From Anisakis pegreffii (lineage: Eukaryota; Nematoda; Chromadorea; Rhabditida; Anisakidae), in NCBI GenBank assembly GCA_035041965.1, contig JAPYMA010000586.1, positions 204,352-268,351 on the forward strand: a stretch of DNA of 64,000 bases, in the 5' to 3' direction. The notes beneath the pieces were generated by a model that was not told where the DNA came from, ran no database searches, and saw only the letters and a list, made by a program, of their open reading frames with translations. Below, in pieces: positions 11,930 to 22,599 of this stretch. Both the position numbers and the translations under genes were made by a program. Position 1 is the first letter of the stretch. The number at the start of each line of letters is the position of its first letter.

Positions 11930-12112
11930 ATGACGATAATAATATTGCTTTCAATAGTTCAGTTTCCGTTCGGCTCCGATATTAACGAAGAAGATGGGCG
12001 ATTAACACTTTTGGAATGTGCAGCTATGACTTTCTTCGATGTATATACGTGTGTGAAAATTCGACTTCTTTTTGCGGAATGTGAATGGAAACATTTAATT
12101 GAAGTTGAATGA
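11930..12112 (+). CDS. Candidate small secreted protein, 60 residues
   Basis: ATG opens MTIIILLSIVQFPFG, a short hydrophobic signal-like start, followed by an acidic, Cys-containing region (DINEEDGRLTLLECAAM ... AECEWKHLIEVE). Alternatively the true exon may begin at 11963, because AATAGTTCAG is a good acceptor in phase 0. Three cysteines are present. It converges with a 65-codon minus frame (12095-12292), the two overlapping by 18 bp. Confidence 0.28.
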   Translation: MTIIILLSIVQFPFGSDINEEDGRLTLLECAAMTFFDVYTCVKIRLLFAECEWKHLIEVE

Positions 12113-12292
12113 ACTTGGGAAGTTATAAATGAGCGAAACTGACAGCAGGAAGTAGTCGTCGTATGGAAGCATAAATTCGGTGGTTATCGAAAACGATGGT
12201 TGTGTTCCCATCGAAATTGTGTTCTCATTCTTCGTTTCTCGTATCGAATTTCTATTCCCAAAAAAGCTGTTTTTGTCATCTTTAAATCGCAT
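12095..12292 (-). CDS. 65-codon open frame, unknown
   Basis: ATG follows an in-frame stop. The N-terminus is Asn/Lys-rich and the C-terminus is aromatic and hydrophobic (YDDYFLLSVSLIYNFPSSF). No conserved motif or flanking signals are seen, so this is a weak candidate. Confidence 0.2.
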   Translation of the reverse strand: MRFKDDKNSFFGNRNSIRETKNENTISMGTQPSFSITTEFMLPYDDYFLLSVSLIYNFPSSFNFN

Positions 12293-13743
12293 TCATCCAT
12301 ATTTCACCTTCCCATTTTAACTATATAACCAGTTTGTGAAGAATTGTCACTTGCACTTGTTGCTGTTTGATGAATGCCTAATTGATTCGAGTGAATGTCT
12401 CAGATGCCATCGACGTAAATTTAATTAAAAACTTCTGAGTTGTTCTGGGAGGATTTACTCAACGAAACAAATGGGTTTTTTAGTTGATGATTACAGTCAA
12501 ACTTCATTTAAGTTCTAATGGCATGGAGGGATGGTTCAGTAAGCAATGCCAAGTACCACAACTGTGCACTCTTGCTGTTCAATATTATTCTAGAGATTAT
12601 CATTTGTGAGCTGCCTTTGCACTTTGCCGAAAATGAACAATCTGAGCAACAGCTACCATCCAGTTGGCGACAACTTTCGCCAACTGATATTTGAGGGTCT
12701 CAGATATTGTTGTTTGGACGATCCCCATTTTGCACTTGATCATTTCGTTTATTTACTTGGTTCACTCCTAACGGGCGATTGATTCATTCAGTGATTCTTC
12801 CTCGTCAGCATCTCGCATAGATGAGAATAAGAATCGTGAATCTGAAACTTGTGAGAGCATAGGAAAACACTACGAGTACTTATTGTTCACTTGTTTGTTC
12901 ATGTTGCTCCCGAAATACGAACAGTCTTCCAAGTTTCGATGCATTCAAGTGAGGCAAATACACAACATCTGAAGTGCTAGAGTAGCACTTTTGCATCTGT
13001 TGCAGACAAACAGGAGAAAGTGTTGAGAATGATCACATTTATTCACCTATATCACATCCAACTAAAACTTGCCATTGTGGAGTGACGGAACATTTTTTGT
13101 GGGGGAAAAAATACACACTTGAAGTTCAGCAATTGAAGAGAAGTATTCTAAACAGTACAATATTGATAAATGATTAACTTAGATAAGTGTTGTTATGAAG
13201 AGACGTATATCATCGGAGAGCTGAAGTGGATAAATCAAAATTGTGGATGGTGCCCGATGAAGTGAAGTGCTCGACGGGAGATGAACTATTGCTTGTTCTG
13301 AACTCAACTCAACCATCAGCATCCAAGCATCTCCACCAAGTGTTCGTTCTGTAATATTTCATGTGTAAGATAGGCGGACGTTCCAACCGGATATATTTGC
13401 GTTTGTGTGTGACTCGACTGTTGGCTGCTTGTTCTTCATTATCATTTCTTCACAAACTGTCATCTCAGTTCATTGTCCAGTCGAGCAAACTCGACAGTCG
13501 ACGCGTTCCATCGGTCTGCAGTTAGACGGCTCTCGACCGATTATGCTTCTGGATATTACCTAGAAATCAGGTTTTCAATCCACTGCCTGTCAGTGCAAAC
13601 TTATTCCAAGTTTGTTCACTGTTCATTTACTCTGTCTCTATTGTTTACTGTCTTCACATGAGCCATTTCTCTCTCAATTCCATTTCTTATCATGGAAGGG
13701 CAAGACTAAGAAGTAATTCAAATGAACTACTCAAGGAAAACTG

Positions 13744-14293
13744 ATGAAAACTTCTCTTTCCTTTCTGCCGGAGAAGTTTGAAGACTTTCAAACTGAAATT
13801 CAGTTTGAAAGCGAGTCAGACAGTAATGATGTCCCATTTTGTGAGGAGAATAATAACTCGAAGGAGCTCTCGCTTTCGATACGACAAAACAATAAGAACG
13901 GAAATAAGTGTTTATATTTTTAAAATGAAGATTGAAATGGACGAGATTTGCGTTATGGAACATACACAGCGAGGATGGGTGCGTGCATTGAGCTGGTGCT
14001 TTAAGCTGTTGTTTTTACCAGTTGAGATGAATCACTTTTGGGTGAGTACCACATATTTGTTTTTGTATCTTTTCTTCTACTGTGCACATGCTGAGAGGTG
14101 TTCACTTCATTTGTATCACTTATTCTGCTTTGCAATCGTCAACACTCACCGAGCACCACTACCTTATAATCTGTGCGAATTGAATTTTATGACTAAAGTT
14201 TTTGGTTCCATCAAACTATCAGTTAGCACATCTCGAATTTGTCGTTTTCAAGTTGTGGCATGCTGGCTAACAAGTGTTAATACTATTAGGTAA
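13744..14293 (+). CDS. Region with two overlapping long open frames
   Basis: Frame A (13744-13923, 59 codons, ATG) is acidic and Asn/Ser-rich and typical of a disordered protein (FEDFQTEIQFESESDSNDVP). Frame B (13778-14293, 171 codons) is the longest open frame in the window and passes a GTGAGT donor at 14041, just after LLFLPVEMNHFW. Both cannot be coding where they overlap. Frame A has the more protein-like composition and frame B the length and the donor. Confidence 0.27.
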
Positions 14294-15793
14294 AGTTGGA
14301 ACACACTGCAAACTCTATCTTTGATTCATTTGTTGTCATCCCTTCTGATGCACTTCAGCAATTCATGAACTCAATTTTAGTGAGAGCGGAATTTTTTTAA
14401 TCGTCTCTAAAAATCTTTATACCATCTACCGTGTTCTAGATTTGTTGTTTTCGTCTCAACTGCTGCGAACTTTGATTTTATTTTGTGAATTTAAAAGTTG
14501 GAGGAATTTTGGTGAATAGTTTATAAGACATCGGAGATAATCAGCAATAGTGAGCCAATTTTACAATGTTCGGTTTTGAGGAGGAATAACCGTTAATTGG
14601 AGTGATAAACATGTTGACGAGAGAGGACACAAGCAGCAGTATGCATTTGCCCAGTAGGGAGCATGACATTGCGTCATTTTTATCGCAAACGTTGACGGAC
14701 TCGTAACATTTCATGCTGTTCTCAATGATAATTCAGCATTCACGAAATTGCCGTTTCATAGTTTATTAAATTTATTTTGTTGAATGAAACCATTTTTTGC
14801 CCTCTGTGCGATTTCACATAACGTTGTGAATTAACGAAGCTCCCCCATGAGAAGGTCATTTTTTGTAGTCCTTTTGGAATCCATTTTTGAAGTATTTTTC
14901 ACAATAGTTTTTATGCGAAAAGTTTTCTAGAATCGGCAAAAGATGGAACCTTAAGGACGCTTCACTGATTCCCTCATTACAAAAAGTAGCCTAAGAGAAA
15001 TTCAATAATTCAGCAAGACAATCAACTGTAGCTTACATCGAATTAGGGATGTGGAGAGGGGTTAATATCCTTTCCGTGACTCCTTTTTGCCCACTGCCCC
15101 CTCTCCAACGACAACTCATCGAAAGCACACAATGAGTGATCCAGAACACAAATCGGAAAGACCTCAAAAATTGTTCAATACGAGCGAGCATATGAACATG
15201 AATGTCATGAAAGAAAACATTTCTTTACGTAAACTAGAACTGCAAACAGTTGGATTGCTTAAAATACATATATGTATTTTTAAAAAAAGCTACGATTGAG
15301 CTCTTCGTTGGGATTGGAATTCTTCAGAAAGACAACAATTAGTGAGCAGGTTGTCATTGTTGGAAAGGAATTGTGGATCGAACGACTAGTCATCAGATTA
15401 AGCATTTAAAAAATGCAAGGTCGTAACAATTGTGTAATTTATCACATCGCTCTAGAATGTAATATTGACGATATAAACTCGGATTGAGTTGTAACTGCTG
15501 ATGTAAACAATAGTTATTAGTGAACTGCGAGCAATTAGCATATTGTGACTTATTGTATATCTGCAGTTGTGCATGTCTGTACAATAAACACAGATTTCAA
15601 TTACAATTCAACACTAACCACAGCTAATGTCTACAAATATGGTTATAATGCAGACAATACAGAGTTGCGCTGGATATTCTGTTGACGTAGCTGTTCTTCA
15701 CTCGATCTTCTCTGCATTGAAATTTGAATGCATATTCATGATTCGTGTGCATGAATCTTATGAATTTGTTAGTTTTGCGCTTACCGATGCCAT

Positions 15794-16459
15794 TCAAAAG
15801 GCAATCGAGAAAAGCGAATCGCTTCGGTGTGATCCGTGATAAAGGAAGCCGCTGAATGGCGGCACTAGTGATTGCAATGTAAATTGCAGCGTGGTGTTGC
15901 GCTGGTGATTTTCGCTTTTGAAGCGTATCATATTCATTGTAATAACGACGCAGATCGCACTGAAAATCTCGCAGGTACGGTAACGAACTGTATGTGACTT
16001 ATGTGGATGTGTATACCTTGAATTTATTGAACACTTCACGATCGTTTTTTTGATAAGCGTTGTCGTGATCTTGTTCGGTCCGATTCTGACGTGATGACAT
16101 TTGGCATGATCCCGTTCCATATTCTTCGATCATAATTCAGGTGTTCCATCTTGTTCATGTTTTCTTGAGCAATATATCTTCTCATTTTCTCGGTGCTCAT
16201 CTTCCTAATGGTCTTTATAATCGTTTGAACGAAGATATCGATTTGCTTGTAGGTGGTACACGTTTTCCTGTTTTATCTCAGCTTGAACTTTTCATTAACA
16301 GTGCACCGCAACATCGCTTAGCACCGCGTCTGTACCGCGGAAAAAAGAACATTCTCAAAGTTACTTGCGATGGTCGTTTATCGCTTATTGTTATCGTTCG
16401 CAGTTCATTAGCTTTCTCACGCATCTTCATTTCATAATCCGCTATTATGATGACAAGCC
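15794..16459 (-). CDS. Candidate multi-exon gene (three exons in phase)
   Basis: Exon a (16459-16336) follows a perfect acceptor, GACTTTTTCAG, and ends at CG/GTACAG in phase 2. Exon b (16267-16040) follows ACAG, restores the phase and is open for 75 codons of basic helical sequence (KTIRKMSTEKMRRYIAQENM). It ends at TC/GTGAAG. Exon c begins at 15959 after ATTTTCAG and runs to TGA at 15794. Introns of 68 and 80 nt are typical for nematodes. Exon c has an equally open second reading ending at a perfect G/GTAAGC donor (15785), so the 3' end is uncertain. The plus strand is also open at 16141-16437. No family is recognised; upstream exons are expected. Confidence 0.4.
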
Positions 16460-17512
16460 CTGAAAAAGTCTGCTTCTACTGCCTTACCTGCTTTCTCAAC
16501 CATAAATCGCCTGCTCTTTGAAAGTGAAAGGGAAGCTTGCCCATTTAGTCAGTGCTATCTCCAAATAAACATCCGACTACCACAAGTCTGAGTATTGTTC
16601 ACAGTGAGGGGCCAAAAGCCAGACTCTATGCAAGAGGTAGATGTATGAGAAAGTCAACGGAAGATATCAATCGGAGAGCTGAGCGATTCCGTTGAGCGAG
16701 CGATTTTGTGTTTGCAAGAGGGCGATTTGAACAGCTACATTGGTGCTATGAAATGAAACGAGATAGATATACATCACATCCACATCACTAAACCATCACC
16801 ATTATCACATAGTCATAAAGCACATGTTTTTACTCGTTATTATAAGAGAACAAATGTTCGCATTCACTACGTTATCGTTATTAATCTTTATTCGTTCAAC
16901 TGCAATTGATATACTTTGCTCTGCTTTCATCAACTTTACAATTCATTTCCGGCCCAATTTTTTAAATCACCTAAAACTGCCTGAATTATTTCCTCTGATA
17001 ATCCGTGTTCGAATTTTATTCAGCCATTTCTGGATATCAAACATCTTTGACATAAATGATAGTCTGTTTAGAGGATATACAATGTTCAGATCTCTGAAGT
17101 CGATTATCATATGGGTCGAGAAAGAAATATAGGGAAATTTCAAATGATTGATCAGTCCGAAAAACCAGTACTGAGATTGGACGGTTTCGTTGCAGTGTTG
17201 TTGCTATACTCATTGAAGGCCTGCATTTTGTGGTGAAGCTTTAGTCCGGTGTGAATAAATTATGAATTTTAATTCTTTTTCACATGTAGTAGTTGTAAAT
17301 GTTTTGAACATGTACATATACATTTCAAATGCAGTAGTTGTAGTGTTGTTTGAATATATGTGTGTACATGGACAGTAGTGTTAGCATTAAGTTATCGTAA
17401 ATATTAGACAATACAATAATAGCATCATCATTTGAGACCGTACATGATTGTGGTGATTGCTGGTCTCGTTATAAAATGAAATAGAACAGTGGTTATGCAA
17501 ATCAGCTCTTAA

Positions 17513-17797
17513 TACGGCTACACATTTGTACGATTTGATTCAGACCGCTCTGATTCTTACCGAATATACAACTCTATGAGATTTTCTGCATTAATGCATG
17601 CAAATGTGTTCAGAGAGAATGAAAGGACGCGACAAATGTATACAGCAGATATGGTGGAGTGGGATCGAGGATTATGTTGTTTCGGTATTTCGGGTCTGAT
17701 GGGACAGACTTGTCTAGATGGTCGAATAAATGAAATGGGCATCAAGTTTTTGCAGAAGCAATCGAAATGTTCAGCAGCGCTTACTGTTAAGACTTAA
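17513..17797. CDS. Exon-like block open on both strands
   Basis: On the plus strand 94 codons are open between stops, with ATG at 17576 and a balanced composition (NVFRENERTRQMYTADMVEW). On the minus strand 17783-17561 is open for 73 codons between an AACAG acceptor and a perfect CG/GTAAGA donor. I cannot choose between them. Coding on one strand is plausible; both is not. Confidence 0.28.
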
Positions 17798-18966
17798 GAC
17801 TAATTCCAAATCAATCGTCGCATTGAAGAATTTTCTGTCTTAACTGGTCCCAACTCCTTCATGTGGATTGGCATGAATCTTTCCTTTTTCCAAAACAACT
17901 GCGAAATATAAGTGTACTTTCCGTGATATTCATCGGTATATAGAAATGTGCAATTTCAAAAATATTGCTTAGAAAGCTGATTTATTCATGGGTTGATTTA
18001 TTCATTTGTTGCCCTTCATTCCACATATCTTCAGCAGTTGATCTCCATTAGTGCTTTCACTCTCTAAAGTTCAGTTGAATGATGGGTAATTGAACGTTGT
18101 TGTTCGGTTGCACAGATACAGAAAGGAAGTCGTAAAGCTGCTGGTTATACCAGTGTGCAATGCATCTCGAAACTAATCTTAAAATGATCGTTGACTTGAG
18201 CATGATCAGCACATTGTTTTAATGAGACTTTTGAAGAATTTTCATTTGTTGGAATGCTTGTTTCTTGTCTTCAGAGCACTCAATTGATCTTGCTCTCTTT
18301 TCTGGTGCGAATAATAGAGAACGCTCTGAGTTATTCTTTTTCCCCGCATATAAATGATTGCGAATATGAAATGTTTTGAAACGATACGATGTGATTTGTG
18401 ATATTATAGTGTATTATTAGCTCCTGAAAATACATTTGTCTTTCATGACCCTCGGATTAGTCTATTGTGTTTGGGATCTGTGTGCGATTCAGATGAAGAG
18501 TAACCATATTGCAAATGCTCTGTAATGAACTCTAGCGGTGCTTCATCAACTAATATCTTTTTGACAATTTAGGTCTTCAAAAAGACTTTTATTTAATTTA
18601 GGCAGCAATTATAACAGCTCATCAAATGTCATACTCCTGAATTTAGTGAGTATCCAATCGATGGCACGTTATGCAGCATCTTGAAAATAATTATTGTTGC
18701 ACAAACGTTACGATCTCCTTTTGACAGCACAGCAAAATTCACTCATTTTCATCAATTAATGTTTGAAGAGCGTGTCCCTGCCAACGGGCAACAACTACAA
18801 TATAATCGAGCATCGATCATTTTTCTGTTGTGAAATGTGAAGTTGCTGATGTGATTTATCAAAACACTTGCAAATAATGAATTCAACCACTTTCAGTATT
18901 ACTCGCATTGTTCATTCCATTCATTTGTATCGTCATCGTGATCACCATCAAAAAACGTTCATCTAA

Positions 18967-19266
18967 ACAATCAGTTTTCGTCCAAACTGCAAATTGCACA
19001 CTCATCCGCTCGGCCTCTTGCAACGAAGCACTTTTTTTGTTGCTGAACTGATGAGTGCGGTTAAATTGAGACGGCTGGAAGAGAATGAATGCAAAACAAT
19101 GTTGCACTCTTGCCGGCTATCTCGTTTCGTTCATTTGTATTTAGACAACTCCTATCACAATGCATTACAATTTCAACATCAGCAATACCGAAAAAATGCG
19201 AAAAAAAAGATAAATATTTTTTCTATCAGAAAAAATCTCTCGTCGTCATATATTTTTGCCCAATAA
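18967..19266 (+). CDS. Candidate exon, unknown protein
   Basis: Open for 99 codons. It contains a charged helical part (SAVKLRRLEENECKTML) and a basic C-terminus (YRKNAKKKINIFSIRKNL). A possible acceptor (AACAATCAG) lies near the start. It is followed directly by a CTCA microsatellite. The minus strand is open over the left part (18883-19107). Confidence 0.27.
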   Translation, partial: TISFRPNCKLHTHPLGLLQRSTFFVAELMSAVKLRRLEENECKTMLHSCRLSRFVHLYLDNSYHNALQFQHQQYRKNAKKKINIFSIRKNLSSSYIFAQ

Positions 19267-19287
19267 CTCACTCACTCACTCACTCAG
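19267..19287. repeat. (CTCA)n microsatellite
   Basis: Five CTCA units directly after the stop of the plus-strand open frame ending at 19266, followed by a CT-rich tail. Confidence 0.9.
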
Positions 19288-19654
19288 TCTCTCTCTGGAG
19301 CAAAATCAATGGAATTTTAATTCCACCAACCAGCTCACACTACCGTCTACTGCAGATGTATTTTAAGTAGTATACATGATAAGTGCATGAATTTTTGATC
19401 ATGTTATGCAATTCTATGTGCTATAATGCAAAATACAAAATTCCACTCTTCTCGTTAGACCATATTGTTCTTGTTAGAATTTTCCTTGCTTGAACGCGGC
19501 GCGGCATCTTGTTGACTCGATGTTTCAGTTTTAAATTTTTATTTTCTTTATTCATTGTCAGGAAATTGCTGCACTTCAAAATTTCGTGCGTTTTTTTCTT
19601 TCACGATCGAGTTTCTCAAGTGATAAGGCATCAGTTAGCAAGCATATTTATTAG

Positions 19655-19849
19655 ATGTTTCTTTCTTCACAATGGAGATTGCTCATTTCTTTCGATGGTC
19701 GAAATAATGATCACTGGAATAAGTTGAGATTTGTTTCGAGCCAGCTGCGGGAATTCGTTTACTTATTAGATGTTACTAACAATGAGATAATTTTCGCAAT
19801 ACGAAGACCAAGATTTTGGGGTCATTCAAATGTTGTGCTTGCTAATTGA
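19655..19849 (+). CDS. Candidate exon or small gene, 64 codons
   Basis: ATG comes directly after ATATTTATTAG, which could be a cis- or trans-splice acceptor. The frame alternates hydrophobic and charged residues as beta-strand proteins do (WRLLISFDGRNNDHWNKLRF). It lies 250 bp upstream of the better-supported exons at 20102-20696 on the same strand, but no donor links them. Confidence 0.27.
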   Translation: MFLSSQWRLLISFDGRNNDHWNKLRFVSSQLREFVYLLDVTNNEIIFAIRRPRFWGHSNVVLAN

Positions 19850-20101
19850 ATGACTCTGTTTTTTTTGCAAAAGAAAGTTCAATATTTTCTAGACAACAAT
19901 AGTTTAGAGCAATTATCATTGATCAGCAATTTTCATTCTTTTGCACTTTGAAGAACTCATTTATTCATTCATTTGAAATGAACAGTTGTTGTATACGGAA
20001 TAGAATACATCGCTAGACAGATGAACTTCGCAGTGTGATGATGTCCAAGTAGTTGGCAAAGTTTTGAAATCAATTAACAACTTTTGGTTGAAGTCTTTCA
20101 G

Positions 20102-20699
20102 TTGCTTGACAGAGCAGGTGAAGTGCTGATGAGATATTTCCATTTCCCTCCTGCTACCATGCCGCCCTCGTGTGATGAGGTCGCCGCACTGAACGCAAAC
20201 AAAATACGATTCACTAATTTGGCATGGAACCTGTGTTCTTTAGCGTTTTTCTTTTTGACCGTTGTGTTTTTTTTTTCAAAGAGAGCTTGGGATCGATGTG
20301 AGTGATTTCTAACGTTTCGTATGTTCATTGATTGTTCACTTGTTCTCATAGTCCATCCAGAACTGATCATTTCAGTAAGGTAATTTCATTGAAAATGTGG
20401 AAGAAAGAGAAAGAAAGTCGTTTGGAGAAGGGGTGGAGGGGAAGGGGATGGAAGATGCATTTTTGGAAAGTGTGCAAACGATGACAGCTATGTGCTTATT
20501 GCTTTCAACGGTTTTGAAATTTGAGAGTGATTCTGATATATTTGAGCGATTCGATTGCATTAAGCAAATATTTCTTCAGATATCAACTTTCTTTTTGATT
20601 GCGATTATTCGATTCCCATCCGAGTGCATCCCATACCACCGAATCGTCGATGCGTTCTGGTCTTTCGGCTTCCGAAATGCTCCTTTCAGCTGCTGAAAA
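20102..20699 (+). CDS. Candidate membrane protein gene, 3' exons
   Basis: Exon x (20102-20297) lies between a classic AGTCTTTCAG acceptor and a T/GTGAGT donor. It is open in phase 0 for 65 codons and holds a transmembrane-like stretch (LCSLAFFFLTVVFFF) followed by basic residues. Exon y (about 20382-20696) continues in matching phase with an acidic, Gly-rich region and a second hydrophobic run (IFLQISTFFLIAIIRF) and stops with TGA. AATAAA follows at 20759-20764, about 60 nt downstream. The acceptor of exon y is unusual (TTTCAGTAAG). Upstream exons are missing; function unknown. Confidence 0.4.
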
Positions 20700-20758
20700 T
20701 TTCCCAATCGCAGTAGATCGAGCCTTGGAAAGTAGAGATTGAGTTATGATAAACGAAG

Positions 20759-20764
20759 AATAAA
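20759..20764 (+). terminator. Poly(A) signal AATAAA
   Basis: A canonical hexamer about 60 nt after the stop of the open frame ending at 20696, which fits a nematode 3' UTR. Confidence 0.35.
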
Positions 20765-22043
20765 AATGAGCAAGTGAGTGGAATATGTGTGACGCGCGCT
20801 GTCTTGGTAAGCTATCCTGTTCAAGCGCACTTTCGCAAGTAAGTTTGGAATGGTTTCAGTGCAGACACGAAACCGTTTTAGTGGAGCTACAATTTTGCTC
20901 ATTGTAAATTGCTTCGCAAATGCTTGAACTCGAATAGTTTCTCAACAAACAGCTTCAGCAAATTGCTTTCGTCCAGTACTCTTACTGTCACCACTCATAA
21001 TCATAGCCACAAAATGCAACTGTCAAAATTTTGTACATTAGTTAGAGCGTGTCTCGTTTCCATTCCACCCAAATAAAACAACCATACATACTGCAACGAA
21101 GGCGATGTGTACAATTATAATTCAGAGTGCCAATAATTGCAATTTCAATGCGGCGATTTAAATAGTTCATTGTATTCGTCATGCAAAATTTATTCTGCTA
21201 TGCTATTAAAAATATCGTGAAGTCTGAACACAGAGATCAAATACTCCACCCTTTACATTCATTATTGTTATTATTATTTTTCAAAAATTACTTTTCACAC
21301 CCGTTGACTGTGGTTTTCGATGTTTATTCTGCTAATTTTCATAAATCCTTTCAGCTGGGCTACGCCTAATAAAAAGCACATAAAGATACGTGTCTCATAC
21401 AAATAATTACTACAAAGTCGGTGTTAGCTTGAGTGAAATGATTATCGAGAACGCTTAAAAATCGTAATCGTGAGAAATCTTAAACTGCCAGCATGAAGCG
21501 ATCAGGTTCAGTGAATGGTATGCATGCCTTGTGCGGTTTCGTTTTACGTACCATTCCATAGCCGAGAACCCGGAAAAATATTGAAACAAATGAAAGTTTT
21601 TTGAATTTGACACGAACATTTCACTATCTTTTTAGAAGATTTTAGGCGGAATTTATGTATTATTTCGATTGAAAACAGTTGAAAAAAAGCAAATTGCAAA
21701 GATACAGTATGATTTCATTATTTTTTGAGATTCGTTAGTTCGTTCACTGAAGAATATTGATGAGTGTTAATGCTGCCTATCGTCCATTTTTGCGGAGTCG
21801 ACGGAAATGAAACGTGAAGAATGAGAAAGAGAATTCAGAAAATGTTCAATATTTCACCCAGATGAATTGATTGCTCTTGTTCAAAATATGTACTCTTCAC
21901 CACCACTTTTCCTGCAAGAAAACGCATTCATATATAACTCATTAATAAATTGTTCGGCAGTTATCGCACGGTATCACAGTTTCACAGTTGAAAATAAACT
22001 GTGTTTTGAAATTTCGTTTCTATTTTTTCGAGTATGATGACAT

Positions 22044-22511
22044 TCATAATAATATGGCTTGTTGTCGCAATTTGAAGTAAGTATACACCAGCAGCAGCAA
22101 CATCTCAAATGATTTTATATCGAAATTTCTCTCTCCGTTTCTCCATTTTAAAATACGAACGTTTTTCAAAATACAAGATACGAACATCCTTTCATTATTT
22201 ACTATTGTTGTTTTGAGCTGCCAGCTGCATTCATCTGCTAATTGCGACTCAACACGTTCGGCGCTTATTGAAGAGCTAATAATAATTTGGTATTGTTGCG
22301 ATATTTGTTGTACTTTTTCGCATTTTATCATCACAGATAGATAGCACAATATGTTTTCATCGCGTTCTTCTATCTTCAAAAATATCGTCATCGTTCTCGT
22401 ATTCTTTTCGAGCACATTGCAATAAGAACAAACGAACATTTGAAGCAACGCTATAGCATCAACGAGACTGTCAGAAAAAGTGCATCTGTTTGCTGTCTCA
22501 TTCGACCGCTC
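22044..22511 (-). CDS. 155-codon open frame, unknown protein
   Basis: From the stop near 22513 to TGA at 22044 the minus strand is open for 155 codons. It contains a Glu/Lys-rich helical part (IEERDENILCYLS, VIKCEKVQQISQQ-like), a Ser-rich turn and a hydrophobic C-terminus (FEMLLLLVYTYFKLRQQ). Composition is balanced and the length is well above chance. No splice signals were clear at the 5' side and no family is recognised. It may be a large internal or last exon. Confidence 0.4.
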   Translation of the reverse strand, partial: ERSNETANRCTFSDSLVDAIALLQMFVCSYCNVLEKNTRTMTIFLKIEERDENILCYLSVMIKCEKVQQISQQYQIIISSSISAERVESQLADECSWQLKTTIVNNERMFVSCILKNVRILKWRNGERNFDIKSFEMLLLLVYTYFKLRQQAILL

Positions 22512-22599
22512 TTAAGTTGTACTCGCCTAACGAACGAGTATATCTAACGTCTACAAAAGATCACTCATTCTGTTTTATTCGATGTTCTTCCATAATTAT

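Noticed and set aside
12518..12782. Two overlapping plus frames, 58 and 49 codons, both protein-like
   Set aside because: They overlap in different frames, have no clear splice signals and are too short to prefer one; kept here as a reminder that short frames in this DNA often look plausible.
16141..16437. Plus 98-codon frame behind an AATTCAG acceptor, with a possible upstream exon 15890-15979
   Set aside because: It competes with a minus-strand chain having better splice sites, and the proposed upstream first exon (from 15627) does not fit in phase.
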